NCBI GenBank assembly: GCA_020161535.1
Contig: JAIUNW010000012.1
Span: 52,965-116,964 of the forward strand
Reading direction: 5' to 3'
DNA from: Bacteroidota bacterium
GTDB lineage: Bacteria > Bacteroidota > Bacteroidia > Chitinophagales > Chitinophagaceae
Length of the DNA: 64,000 nucleotides
Shown here: piece after piece, positions 46,466-55,062 of the stretch
Numbering within the stretch: position 1 is the stretch's first letter
How the letters are laid out: each line of letters opens with the position of its first letter
Notes under the pieces: generated by a model
Told to the model about the DNA's origin: nothing
The model's database searches: none
The model's input: only the letters and a program-made list of their open reading frames with translations
Program-made: the position numbers and the translations under genes

Positions 46466-46933
46466 ATGAAAGCTAGTTTTCTGTTTTTTGGCGGATTATT
46501 TACTTGTATGGCGGCTTGCAGCGATCCATCGACCGGTACGAAGACCGAGCCCGCCACAACGGCAGCCCCCAGCGCTGCGCCGGCGAGCGACAAACAATGT
46601 TATTCCTATTTCTCCAGCACCGATACCATCACCCTGGTTGTAAAAGGCCCCGACAGCGCCCTTACGGGCAGCCTGGTCTTTATGCTGAATGGCAAAGACA
46701 GGAATATCGGCACCTTAAAAGGGAAAATGCTGGGCGATACTTTGGTTGCTGATTATACTTATCAGTCGGAGGGAATAACGAGCATCCGCGAAATTGCTTT
46801 TCTGCGGAAAGATGGCAATATGCTACAGGGCGTGGGGCCGGTGCAGGTAAAAGACAATCACCAGTATTTCAGTGATCGAAGCAAACTTCAATTCAGTAGT
46901 AATATGGCGCTGGGCAATCAACATTGCCGATGA
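46466..46933 (+). CDS. Small lipoprotein of unknown function
   Basis: 155 residues. Lipobox CMAACSDP with the lipidated Cys near residue 17, then a Thr/Ala/Pro-rich linker and a beta-rich domain (CYSYFSSTDTITLVVKGPDS; LNGKDRNIGTLKGKMLGDTL; SIREIAFLRKDGNMLQGVGP). Similar lipoproteins are widespread in Bacteroidota; no function is known to me. The ATG at 46466 was chosen over the TTG at 46451. Confidence 0.7.
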   Translation: MKASFLFFGGLFTCMAACSDPSTGTKTEPATTAAPSAAPASDKQCYSYFSSTDTITLVVKGPDSALTGSLVFMLNGKDRNIGTLKGKMLGDTLVADYTYQSEGITSIREIAFLRKDGNMLQGVGPVQVKDNHQYFSDRSKLQFSSNMALGNQHCR

Positions 46934-47050
46934 GCAACCAACACTGTCGATGAACTGAATACAAGATTACCCTTGCACAAGCACAAACCTTTACGCCTAA
47001 TTAACTATCCTCCTCCACTAATTAACCAACCCTTTCGATCAATCGACGAT

Positions 47051-47722
47051 ATGACCTCCGCCGCCACCAACTTACTGACCTCCCTAACCGAAGCTTTCGA
47101 ATTCAGCCGCAATGCAGCCGCGGCGATACCGATGGCGAAATACATGAAAAACAATTTCCCTTTTCTTGGTTTGCCGCAACCAGTTCGAAAAGCTTTGTCG
47201 AAAGAATTTCTACAAGACGCCAAAAAACTGGATGCTGAAGATGTGTTGGCAATAGCCAATAAGCTCTGGAAAAAGAAGGAAAGAGAATACCAGTATGTCG
47301 CGATAGAATTGTTGATCGCCGGCCGAAAAAAATGGGACGAACAATTCCTGACCCGGTTCCTGGAAATGATCACCGAAAAATCGTGGTGGGACTCGGTTGA
47401 CTTCATCGCGGTGCGATTGATTGGCCCTTATTTCGCTGCTGGCGGCGGACCAGCAACCCTGCAGCCCTGGCTGGAATCGGATAATATCTGGCAAAACAGA
47501 ACGGCCCTGATTTTCCAATTGTCGTACAAAGAAAAAACCGACCTGCGGTTTTTGCAAAAAGCGATCAAACAATTGAAACACAAAGACGAATTTTTTGTGC
47601 AGAAAGCCATCGGCTGGTCGCTGCGGCAATACCATCGAATTGACCCCGATTGGGTGGCAGCGCTGGTAGAAAAAGAAGGCTTGAAAGGCCTCGCGAAACG
47701 CGAAGCGTTGAAGCATGCGTAA
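47051..47722 (+). CDS. DNA alkylation repair protein (AlkD/HEAT-repeat family)
   Basis: 223 residues, an all-helical HEAT-like solenoid: AAIPMAKYMKNNFPFLGLPQ...RKALSKEF near the start, then EREYQYVAIELLIAGRKKWD, VDFIAVRLIGPYFA, and DEFFVQKAIGWSLRQYHRID at the C-terminus. This matches AlkD-type glycosylases that remove 3-methyl- and 7-methylpurines. The ATG at 47051 begins the conserved region; the longer frame is rejected because its first 26 residues are low-complexity and Pro-rich. Confidence 0.85.
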   Translation: MTSAATNLLTSLTEAFEFSRNAAAAIPMAKYMKNNFPFLGLPQPVRKALSKEFLQDAKKLDAEDVLAIANKLWKKKEREYQYVAIELLIAGRKKWDEQFLTRFLEMITEKSWWDSVDFIAVRLIGPYFAAGGGPATLQPWLESDNIWQNRTALIFQLSYKEKTDLRFLQKAIKQLKHKDEFFVQKAIGWSLRQYHRIDPDWVAALVEKEGLKGLAKREALKHA

Positions 47723-47765
47723 AAAACTTCATTTTCATTTTAGCCAGGTAGTACAAAATGAATGA

Positions 47766-49076
47766 CTACGCTACGATCTCCCCTTCAAGATCATAATCAA
47801 ACGCTTTGGAGATACGCACGTTCACAAAAGTTCCGATGGCCAATTTTTTGTTGGTGTTGATCACCACTTCATTATCAACTTCCACACTATCGAATTCCGT
47901 GCGACCAAGGTAACGGCCGGCTTCTTTTTTATCGACGATCACCTTAAATACCTTACCCACTTTCTCCTGATTTTTTTCCAGGCTGATTTCCTGTTGTACT
48001 TCCATGATCTCCTGTGCACGCGCTTCTTTTTCAGCGGCGGGGATATCATCTACCAGGTCGTAGGCGCTGGTATTCTCTTCGTGTGAATAGGTGAATATCC
48101 CCACCCGGTCGAAACGCATCCGCCGCAAAAAATCTTTCAGCTCTTCTACGTCTTCGCGGGTTTCGCCGGGAAAACCAGTGATCAGGGTGGTGCGCAAACA
48201 AATGCCCGGCACTTTTTCACGGATAGCGGCAATCAGGGTTTCCATTTCTTCGCGGGTGATCTGGCGCTTCATGGCCTGGAGCATATTATTCGACGCATGT
48301 TGCAGCGGCATATCGAGGTAATTGCAAACATTGTCGCAATCGCGCATGGCATCGAGCAATTCCAGCGGAAATTTTGACGGATAGGCATAGTGCAGGCGGA
48401 TCCATTCCAGGCCCGGCACAGTGCTGAGCTTATAGAGCAGTTCGCTGAGGCTGCGTTTTTTGTAGAGGTCGAGTCCGTAGTAAGTCAATTCCTGCGCAAT
48501 CAGCATGATTTCTTTTACCCCTTTCTTGACCAGAAGCTCCGCTTCCTGTACAAGTTCGTCTATCGGGCGACTAATATGTTTGCCGCGCATCAACGGAATG
48601 GCACAAAATGCGCAGGTGCGATTACAGCCCTCACTGATTTTCAGGTAAGCATAGTGTTTTGGTGTGGCGAGTAAGCGTTCGCCCAGTAATTCAGCCTTGT
48701 AATCGGCTTGGAGTTCTTGTAAGATCAGCGGCAATTCGAGGGTGCCGAACCAGGCATCTACTTCGGGAATTTCTTTTTCCAAATCGTCGCGGTACCGTTG
48801 ACTCAGGCAACCGGTCACATATACTTTATCGAGTTTGCCTTTCTGCTTCAATGCCACCTGGTCGAGAATGGTGTTCACTGATTCTTCTTTGGCCTTGTCA
48901 ATAAATCCGCAGGTATTCACCACTACTATATTGTGGTCGAGTTTACTATTCTCGTGTACCACATCGATTTCGTTGGCAGCGAGTTGGCCACTCAGTACTT
49001 CACTGTCGACCATATTCTTGCTGCAACCCAGCGTGATAATATTTACCTTATTGCCTTTGCGTGAGCGTGCTTTCAT
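47766..49076 (-). CDS. rimO: Ribosomal protein S12 methylthiotransferase RimO
   Basis: 436 residues. Adds a methylthio group to Asp88 of S12. It has an N-terminal MTTase domain with three cluster Cys (TLGCSKNMVDSE; VNTCGFID; YVTGCLSQRY), a radical SAM domain with CNRTCAFC, and a C-terminal TRAM domain (VGKVFKVIVDKKEAGRYLGR). The sequence SKNMVDSE distinguishes RimO from the tRNA enzyme MiaB. The ATG at 49076 lies 6 bases after a consensus -7 box that would disrupt any longer start. Confidence 0.95.
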   Translation of the reverse strand: MKARSRKGNKVNIITLGCSKNMVDSEVLSGQLAANEIDVVHENSKLDHNIVVVNTCGFIDKAKEESVNTILDQVALKQKGKLDKVYVTGCLSQRYRDDLEKEIPEVDAWFGTLELPLILQELQADYKAELLGERLLATPKHYAYLKISEGCNRTCAFCAIPLMRGKHISRPIDELVQEAELLVKKGVKEIMLIAQELTYYGLDLYKKRSLSELLYKLSTVPGLEWIRLHYAYPSKFPLELLDAMRDCDNVCNYLDMPLQHASNNMLQAMKRQITREEMETLIAAIREKVPGICLRTTLITGFPGETREDVEELKDFLRRMRFDRVGIFTYSHEENTSAYDLVDDIPAAEKEARAQEIMEVQQEISLEKNQEKVGKVFKVIVDKKEAGRYLGRTEFDSVEVDNEVVINTNKKLAIGTFVNVRISKAFDYDLEGEIVA

Positions 49077-49082
49077 GCCCCG

Positions 49083-49090
49083 CAAAAATA
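49083..49090 (-). promoter_or_regulatory. -7 box of rimO (TATTTTTG)
   Basis: Exact TAnnTTTG on the minus strand, ending 6 bases before the ATG; it decides the start. Confidence 0.6.
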
Positions 49091-49109
49091 AGACGATTCC
49101 GTGTTTAAT

Positions 49110-49262
49110 GTTTAAAGTTTAAGGGTTTAAGGTTGCTGCCGCGTATCTGGCTTCAAACGAAATAGGCGATCTGCCCAAAATGCAAATTGCTTTAAAGACA
49201 AATTGCCTTTCATGCGTAAAGCTCCACCAGCGGTAGCAACCTTAAACCCTTAAACTTTAAAC
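49110..49262. repeat. 153-bp element with perfect 28-bp terminal inverted repeats (MITE-like)
   Basis: Left arm 49110-49137 and right arm 49235-49262 are exact reverse complements over 28 bases, rich in TTTAAAG/TTTAAGG steps; matching continues inward with one mismatch (GCCGC/GCGGT). The 97-base centre has no coding frame of note. It lies between ftsY and rimO on a strand-uniform stretch. Such a structure could be a non-autonomous transposable element or, if transcribed, a very long hairpin. Confidence 0.8.
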
Positions 49263-49281
49263 CTTACACTACGGAAGAATG

Positions 49282-50241
49282 CTACACCATGTTGAATAAT
49301 GAACGGACAAATTCTCGCTTGTCAAACACCAGCAAGTCCTCCATTTTTTCGCCCATGCCAATGAATTTGACAGGTATCTGGAACTGGCTGGCGATGGCCA
49401 GTACCACGCCGCCTTTGGCAGTGCCGTCGAGTTTGGTGATGGCCAGTGCGGTTACGTCGGTAGCAGCAGTGAAATGACGGGCTTGTTCAAGGGCATTTTG
49501 GCCAGTGGAACCATCCAATACCAACAACACTTCATGCGGTGCCTGCGGAATCACTTTTTGTACCACCCGCCTGATCTTGCTCAACTCTTCCATGAGATGG
49601 GCCTTATTGTGAAGGCGGCCGGCCGTATCGATAATAATCACATCATAGCCTTTGGCAACACCCGATTGCACCGTATCAAAAGCCACAGCTGCGGGATCAG
49701 ATCCCATTTCTTGTTTTACGATGTCAACACCTACTCGATCGCTCCAAATGGTAAGCTGGTCTACCGCTGCTGCCCGGAAGGTGTCTGCCGCACCCAGCAG
49801 CACTTTCTTACCGGCTTTTTTGAAATTATAGGCCAGTTTGCCGATGGTGGTGGTTTTACCCACGCCATTCACCCCCACCACCAGAATCACATAGGGCGTG
49901 GCGGGCAATTCCTGCTGAAAAGAATAACTGTTATTGGTGGGCGCATCTACCAGTAGCTGCGTAATCTCTTCCTGCAGCAGCCCGTTCAGTTCACTGGTGT
50001 TGAGGTATTTGTCGCGCGCAACGCGTTTTTCAATGCGGTCGATGATTTTCACCGTGGTATCAACGCCAACATCGGCACCTACCAGGGCTTCTTCAAGCTC
50101 ATCCAACACCTCCGTATCGACCGTGCTCTTGCCGGCAACCGCCTTGGTGATTTTGCTGAAAAAGTTTTCCTTGGTTTTTTGCAAACCCTGGTCGAGCGTT
50201 TCCTTCTCCTTCCGGCCGAATATCTTATCAAAAAACCCCAT
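49282..50241 (-). CDS. ftsY: Signal recognition particle receptor FtsY
   Basis: 319 residues. SRP GTPase with N domain (about 1-100) and G domain: [17 protein letters not shown] (P-loop), [43 protein letters not shown]. It lacks the long acidic A domain of E. coli FtsY, as usual in this phylum. It delivers SRP-ribosome complexes to SecYEG. The start [13 protein letters not shown] at 50241 is the amphipathic membrane-contacting helix, and a consensus -7 box precedes it. Confidence 0.96.
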   Translation of the reverse strand: MGFFDKIFGRKEKETLDQGLQKTKENFFSKITKAVAGKSTVDTEVLDELEEALVGADVGVDTTVKIIDRIEKRVARDKYLNTSELNGLLQEEITQLLVDAPTNNSYSFQQELPATPYVILVVGVNGVGKTTTIGKLAYNFKKAGKKVLLGAADTFRAAAVDQLTIWSDRVGVDIVKQEMGSDPAAVAFDTVQSGVAKGYDVIIIDTAGRLHNKAHLMEELSKIRRVVQKVIPQAPHEVLLVLDGSTGQNALEQARHFTAATDVTALAITKLDGTAKGGVVLAIASQFQIPVKFIGMGEKMEDLLVFDKREFVRSLFNMV

Positions 50242-50263
50242 GTATTGTAAAAATTTGAGAGGG

Positions 50264-50271
50264 CAAAAATA
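50264..50271 (-). promoter_or_regulatory. -7 box of ftsY (TATTTTTG)
   Basis: Exact TAnnTTTG match 22 bases before the ftsY ATG, downstream of the ribosomal operon terminator. Confidence 0.55.
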
Positions 50272-50294
50272 CGCCAAAACCGACCCCCGAAAAC

Positions 50295-50323
50295 AAAAAA
50301 GCCGCTCCGTGAGGAAGCAGCTT
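50295..50323 (-). terminator. Terminator of the rpmB-rpmG-DUF4295 operon
   Basis: Minus-strand hairpin AAGCTGCT...AGCGGCTT (8 pairs, one G-U) followed directly by TTTTTTG. It lies 20 bases past the last stop codon. Confidence 0.8.
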
Positions 50324-50342
50324 ACTATCGTTGAAACCCGCC

Positions 50343-50516
50343 TTATTTTTCAGACAGGAAATCTTTGATTTTGTCTTTGTGTACGATCGCTTCTTTAAAA
50401 GTGTAGGCGCCGGTTTTGGGGCTCCGAACGGCCTTGATCACTTTGGTCCAGTTTTTAGCTTCAGCGGCTGCCTTCTGGTCTTTGGTTTTGATCGCGGTTT
50501 TTGCTGCTTTTGCCAT
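50343..50516 (-). CDS. DUF4295-domain small basic protein
   Basis: 57 residues, too short for many ORF finders: MAKAAKTAIKTKDQ...KNWTKVIKAVRSPKTGAYTF...FLSEK. The Lys-rich sequence and the SPKTGAYTFKE core match DUF4295, a Bacteroidota-specific family nearly always found next to rpmG and rpmB. Composition and context suggest an accessory ribosomal or RNA-binding protein (inference). Last gene of the three-gene operon, 42 bases after rpmG, with a terminator behind it. Confidence 0.88.
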   Translation of the reverse strand: MAKAAKTAIKTKDQKAAAEAKNWTKVIKAVRSPKTGAYTFKEAIVHKDKIKDFLSEK

Positions 50517-50558
50517 GGTTATATAAAATTAGATGGTTGAGTAAATCAGGAAAACGCC

Positions 50559-50741
50559 TTATTTAATTTCTTTGTGAACAGTTACCTTTTTGAGAATGGG
50601 GTTGTATTTCTTCAACTCCAGGCGCTCAGGCGTGTTCTTCTTGTTCTTGGTGGTGATATAGCGGCTGGTGCCGGGCTGTCCACTGGTTTTATGCTCAGTG
50701 CACTCCATGATCACCTGAACGCGGTTACCTTTCTTTGCCAT
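50559..50741 (-). CDS. rpmG: 50S ribosomal protein L33
   Basis: 60 residues. [17 protein letters not shown] and [19 protein letters not shown] match L33. Only one Cys is present, so this is the zinc-free C-minus form. Second gene of the rpmB-rpmG-DUF4295 operon, 11 bases after rpmB. Confidence 0.96.
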   Translation of the reverse strand: MAKKGNRVQVIMECTEHKTSGQPGTSRYITTKNKKNTPERLELKKYNPILKKVTVHKEIK

Positions 50742-50752
50742 TGTTAATCAGT

Positions 50753-50989
50753 TTAAAGTTTTACTCCTTTGGCCCGCAGTTCTTTTACCACACTGTACAA
50801 GCCATTTTTATTAATGGTGCGCAAGCCTTCCGCAGATAATTTCAGGGTGATCCACTTGTCTTCTTCTGCGATATAAAAGCGCTTGGTCAGCAGATTCGGT
50901 AAAAACCTGCGTTTGGTCTTGATGTTCGAGTGAGACACACGGTGACCCGTGATTGGCGTTTTACCCGTAACCTGACATACTCTTGCCAT
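50753..50989 (-). CDS. rpmB: 50S ribosomal protein L28
   Basis: 78 residues. [20 protein letters not shown] at the N-terminus, then [14 protein letters not shown] and LRTINKNGL are typical of L28. The ATG at 50987-50989 gives the canonical MARVC start; the open frame extends three codons upstream to a TTG-like position that is not needed. First gene of its operon, with a consensus -7 box upstream. Confidence 0.96.
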   Translation of the reverse strand: MARVCQVTGKTPITGHRVSHSNIKTKRRFLPNLLTKRFYIAEEDKWITLKLSAEGLRTINKNGLYSVVKELRAKGVKL

Positions 50990-51010
50990 AACTGTCAAAA
51001 TTTAGGACGG

Positions 51011-51018
51011 CAAAGGTA
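51011..51018 (-). promoter_or_regulatory. -7 box of the rpmB operon (TACCTTTG)
   Basis: Exact TAnnTTTG match, 21 bases before the rpmB ATG. Confidence 0.6.
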
Positions 51019-51059
51019 GTGAGAATTATCTACCGAAACAATTTTTTCCTGTATTGTCC

Positions 51060-51098
51060 ACCCGACGGGTTCCACCCGTCGGGTACTACCCGTCGGGT
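51060..51098. repeat. Palindrome triplet 3: one ACCCGACGGGT and two ACCCGTCGGGT units, 14-bp period
   Basis: Units at 51060-51070, 51074-51084 and 51088-51098, separated by TCC and ACT. The last two are the reverse complement of the first (central A becomes T). It lies in the divergent region between rpmB and ppk1. Confidence 0.9.
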
Positions 51099-51172
51099 GG
51101 AACTGGCAAATTACAATTATTTAACTTAGCCCCTCCGTCGGCTGTCCCATCTTTGGGTCTAAATGGCTGATT

Positions 51173-53320
51173 ATGATTGATATGGAAGGAAAGAGAAAGA
51201 CGATTCCCCGCGATCTTAGCTGGCTGGCTTTCAATGCCCGGGTTTTGCAGGAGGCCGCCGACCCGTCCGTGCCGCTCAAAGAAAGAATCAAGTTCCTGGG
51301 CATTTTCAGCAATAACCTCGACGAGTTTTTCCGGGTACGGGTGGCCACCCTCAAACGCATGATCGAAATCAAGGGCAAAAAGCTGCGGGCCAATATCCAC
51401 CTGGAGCAATCGCCCGAAAAGATCCTGGAAGAAATTATGGTGCGCGTGCTTCGCCAGCAAAACGAGTTCAACCATATCTGGGAAAACCTGCGCAAAGACA
51501 TGGAAAAAGAGAAGGTTTTTCTGATCAGCGAAAAACAGCTCAACAAAGACCAGCGGGCTTTCGTCAAAACTTATTTTGAAGACGTGGTGCGGGTGAACAC
51601 CATTCCGCTCATGATCGAACAAATTCCACAACTCCCCTACCTGCGCGACAAATCCATTTACCTCGGCGTGGTGATGAGTCGCCGCACCAATAAATTCGAA
51701 CAGAAATATGCCCTCGTGGAAGTGCCTTCCAAACTCCTGGGGCGATTTGTGCAGTTGCCCGGCCCCGAAGGCGAAAAACATATCATTCTGCTGGAAGACA
51801 TTATCCGCTTCAACCTGCCAGCGCTGTTTTCATTTTTCCGCTACGAAAAATTTGATTCATGGGTTTTTAAGGTCACCAAAGATGCCGAACTCGACCTCGA
51901 TACCGATCTATCTACCAGCATCATCCAGAAGATTGAAAAAGGCGTGAAAAACCGGCGCAAGGGAAAGACCGTTCGTTTTGTGTACGATAAACAGATGGAT
52001 GCCGGTCTGCTCGAGTTCCTGATGCGTCGGCTGGGACTTACCCGAAAAGACAACCTGATACCCGGTGGACGCATTCACAACTTCCGCCACTTTATGGAAT
52101 TTCCGGATGTGTGGACGCGCAAATCACAGCGAAAAAAACCCTTCAATCATCCGCTGCTGCCCACCAATGCCCGGGTTACCGATACCATACTGGAGCAAGA
52201 TATCATGCTGCATTTTCCGTATCATTCTTTTAGTCCGCTGATCGAATTGTTGCGCGAATCGGCCATGGATCCCGATGTTGTTTCCATCAAGATAACCGCC
52301 TACCGGCTCGCATCCAACAGCCGCATCATCAATGCCCTGATCAACGCTGTCAGAAACGGCAAGGAAGTAACGGTGATGCTTGAACTAAGAGCGCGTTTTG
52401 AAGAAGAAGCCAATCTGGAATGGAAAGAAAGACTGGAGGAAGAAGGTGTGAAAGTGCTGATTGGCATTCCTAACATGAAAGTACATGCGAAGGTCTGCAT
52501 CATTCGCAAACGCGTAAACAACCGCACCATTCAGTATGGTTTTGTTAGCACCGGTAACTTCAATGGCAACACCGCCCGCTTTTACAGCGACCATTGCCTG
52601 CTGACCGCACACCGCGGCATCATGGCCGATATCAACCGACTTTTTCTCTACATTGAAAAATACAAAACGCAACCAGATATCCTCAAGGGTTGCAAATCGC
52701 TGATTCCCTGCCCTGGTCAACTGCGCAATGAACTGATCAAACTGATCAACCACGAAATCCGCGCCGCGAAAAAGAAAAAGCAATCGGGCATATTGCTGAA
52801 GATGAATTCGCTTTCAGATGAAGTGTTGATCGAAAAACTCAATGAAGCTGCCAAAGCCGGCGTGCCGATCAAGCTCATTGTACGCGGCATTTTCTGCATG
52901 TACACCGAAAGTAAAAAATTCAAGCACCCCATCAAGGCCATTAGTATTGTTGATGAATACCTGGAACATGCCCGCGTGTTCTATTTCCACAACAGTGGCA
53001 AAGAGAAAGTTTTTATATCTTCGGCCGATTGGATGGTTCGCAACCTGGATCACCGGGTAGAAGTTGCTTGTCCCGTGTACGATCCCGACCTGCGAAAAGT
53101 ATTGAAAAACCTGCTTAAGATACAGCTAAGCGACAACGTGAAAGCGAGAACATTGAACAACACGCTTAGCAACGAATATGTGAAAGCTGAAGGCAGAAAG
53201 ATCCGGTCGCAGATTGAGCAATACAATTACCTCCAGTCGAAAAGAAAAGCGCAACCGCTAGAAGCCGATAAACCAGAAACAACCGAACTGCCAACGACAA
53301 AACCGGACAATAAAACTTGA
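51173..53320 (+). CDS. ppk1: Polyphosphate kinase 1
   Basis: 715 residues. Reversibly makes polyphosphate from ATP. N-domain RDLSWLAFNARVLQEAAD and FFRVRVATLKRM; head domain; catalytic C-domains with MKVHAKVCIIRKR, STGNFNGNTARFYSDH (phosphorylated His region) and RNLDHRVEVACPVYD. The C-terminal tail is basic and Pro/Thr-rich. The stop shares TTGA with the start of the ppx-like gene, so synthesis and breakdown enzymes are translationally coupled. Confidence 0.96.
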   Translation: MIDMEGKRKTIPRDLSWLAFNARVLQEAADPSVPLKERIKFLGIFSNNLDEFFRVRVATLKRMIEIKGKKLRANIHLEQSPEKILEEIMVRVLRQQNEFNHIWENLRKDMEKEKVFLISEKQLNKDQRAFVKTYFEDVVRVNTIPLMIEQIPQLPYLRDKSIYLGVVMSRRTNKFEQKYALVEVPSKLLGRFVQLPGPEGEKHIILLEDIIRFNLPALFSFFRYEKFDSWVFKVTKDAELDLDTDLSTSIIQKIEKGVKNRRKGKTVRFVYDKQMDAGLLEFLMRRLGLTRKDNLIPGGRIHNFRHFMEFPDVWTRKSQRKKPFNHPLLPTNARVTDTILEQDIMLHFPYHSFSPLIELLRESAMDPDVVSIKITAYRLASNSRIINALINAVRNGKEVTVMLELRARFEEEANLEWKERLEEEGVKVLIGIPNMKVHAKVCIIRKRVNNRTIQYGFVSTGNFNGNTARFYSDHCLLTAHRGIMADINRLFLYIEKYKTQPDILKGCKSLIPCPGQLRNELIKLINHEIRAAKKKKQSGILLKMNSLSDEVLIEKLNEAAKAGVPIKLIVRGIFCMYTESKKFKHPIKAISIVDEYLEHARVFYFHNSGKEKVFISSADWMVRNLDHRVEVACPVYDPDLRKVLKNLLKIQLSDNVKARTLNNTLSNEYVKAEGRKIRSQIEQYNYLQSKRKAQPLEADKPETTELPTTKPDNKT

Positions 53321-54207
53321 AATTAGCTGCGATCGATATAGGAAGCAATGCCGCCCGCTTGCTGATCAGTGAATCCATCACCGATGCACAGGGCAAAACG
53401 CGATTCAACAAACTCAACCTGGTGCGGGTGCCGCTGCGCCTGGGATTCGATGTATTCGATACCCAAACCATATCGCCCGAAAAAACCGAACATATTCTAA
53501 AAACCATCAAGGCCTATCGGGCCCTGATTGATGTGTATGGTGTAAACCATTACCTCGCTTGCGCCACTTCCGCCATGCGCGATGCCAAAAATTCGGCCGC
53601 CATCATCGACCGCATCAAAGCAGAAACTGGCGTTGAGATCAAAGTCATCAGTGGCGACGAAGAAGCTTCGTTTATTTACGAAAATCATATTGCGGAGAAC
53701 CTCGACAACGACCACTCTTATATGTATATTGATGTGGGTGGTGGCAGTACGGAACTGACTTTTTTCAGTGACAACCGCCTCGTGTTCAAAGAGTCTTTTA
53801 ACATCGGCACCATTCGCCTGCTGAAACAGCAGGTGGATGACAACAAGTGGGACGAGATGAAGAATTATATCCGCGCCCGCACCAAAGGTTTTAAAGAGAT
53901 CATCTGTATCGGCTCAGGTGGCAATATCAACAAAGTGTTTTCGATGTCGAAGAAAAAAGATGGCAAGCCGCTACCACTCGATCTGTTGAAAGATTACTAC
54001 AAAGAGCTGAATAGTTTCAATGTGGAAGAGCGCATGCGCGTGTACAACCTGCGCGAAGACCGCGCCGATGTTATTGTGCCGGCTTTGTCTATTTTTATCA
54101 ACGTGATGCGCTGGGCCGATGCAAAAGAAATTTATGTGCCGAAGATTGGCCTGGCCGACGGACTCATACAAATTCTCTGGCGGCAACTGGGTCGCCCCAC
54201 CAATTAA
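53317..54207 (+). CDS. Exopolyphosphatase (Ppx/GppA family)
   Basis: 296 residues. Sugar kinase/Hsp70-fold phosphatase: MKLAAIDIGSNAARLLISE, ATSAMRDAKNS, GDEEASFIYENH, and YIDVGGGSTELTFF (phosphate-2 motif). It splits phosphate from polyphosphate or pppGpp. Shorter than E. coli Ppx because the C-terminal HD-type domain is absent. The start is TTG at 53317-53319, overlapping the ppk1 stop; MKLAAIDIGSN follows immediately, so this start is convincing. Confidence 0.9.
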   Translation: MKLAAIDIGSNAARLLISESITDAQGKTRFNKLNLVRVPLRLGFDVFDTQTISPEKTEHILKTIKAYRALIDVYGVNHYLACATSAMRDAKNSAAIIDRIKAETGVEIKVISGDEEASFIYENHIAENLDNDHSYMYIDVGGGSTELTFFSDNRLVFKESFNIGTIRLLKQQVDDNKWDEMKNYIRARTKGFKEIICIGSGGNINKVFSMSKKKDGKPLPLDLLKDYYKELNSFNVEERMRVYNLREDRADVIVPALSIFINVMRWADAKEIYVPKIGLADGLIQILWRQLGRPTN

Positions 54208-54216
54208 ACCCAATTT

Positions 54217-55023
54217 ATGCCCGACGTAAAACGCATTACCACCAATACGCTCCAGCAAATGAAAAAAGCTGGTGAAAAAATCTCCATGCTCACCGCTTAT
54301 GATTTTTCTTTTGCCGGCATTTTTGATGCAGCCGGGATCGATGTGATTCTGGTGGGCGATTCAGCCAGCAATGTAATGGCCGGGCATGAAACCACGGTAC
54401 CCATAACGCTTGAGCAAATGATTTATCATGGGCAATCGGTGGTGCGTGGCATCAAGCATGCCCTGGTGGTGATTGACCTGCCCTTTGGTTCCTACCAATC
54501 AAATTCTGATATCGCCCTGGCATCGGCCATCAAAATGATGAAAGAAACCGGCGGTCATTCCATCAAACTCGAAGGTGGTGAAGAAGTCGTAGACAGTATT
54601 CGCAAGATTGTCAATGCCGGTATTCCGGTGATGGGCCACCTGGGCCTCACTCCACAATCGATTTATAAATTCGGTACCTATTCCGTTCGTGCGAAAGAAG
54701 AAAACGAAGCAGCCAAACTGAAAAAAGATGCCCTGCTGTTACAGGAAGCCGGTTGTTTTGCCCTGGTGCTGGAAAAGATTCCGGCCAACCTGGCGAAGGA
54801 AGTGAGCGAAAGTCTTTCCATCCCGACCATAGGTATTGGGGCTGGCAAGTATTGCGACGGTCAAGTACTGGTAATGCACGATATGTTGGGCATTAACAAC
54901 GAATTCAATCCGCGCTTCCTGCGCAAATACGCCAACCTGCACGAAAATATCACCCAGGCCGTACAGCAATACATTGGTGATGTGCGTTCGCAAGACTTTC
55001 CGAACGAACAAGAACAGTATTGA
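54217..55023 (+). CDS. panB: 3-methyl-2-oxobutanoate hydroxymethyltransferase
   Basis: 268 residues. Makes ketopantoate from ketoisovalerate and methylene-[66 protein letters not shown] and [20 protein letters not shown] are all family motifs. It starts 9 bases after the ppx-like gene. Together with panC/panD at 9157-10354 it supplies three of the four pantothenate steps; panE is not in the window. Confidence 0.96.
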   Translation: MPDVKRITTNTLQQMKKAGEKISMLTAYDFSFAGIFDAAGIDVILVGDSASNVMAGHETTVPITLEQMIYHGQSVVRGIKHALVVIDLPFGSYQSNSDIALASAIKMMKETGGHSIKLEGGEEVVDSIRKIVNAGIPVMGHLGLTPQSIYKFGTYSVRAKEENEAAKLKKDALLLQEAGCFALVLEKIPANLAKEVSESLSIPTIGIGAGKYCDGQVLVMHDMLGINNEFNPRFLRKYANLHENITQAVQQYIGDVRSQDFPNEQEQY

Positions 55024-55062
55024 GCCTGTATAATCTGTAACTTTGCGGGCTAAATTGTTGCC

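Noticed and set aside
49110..49262. Simple rho-independent terminator between ftsY and rimO
   Set aside because: The arms are 97 bases apart and no T-run follows; a terminator would have a short loop.
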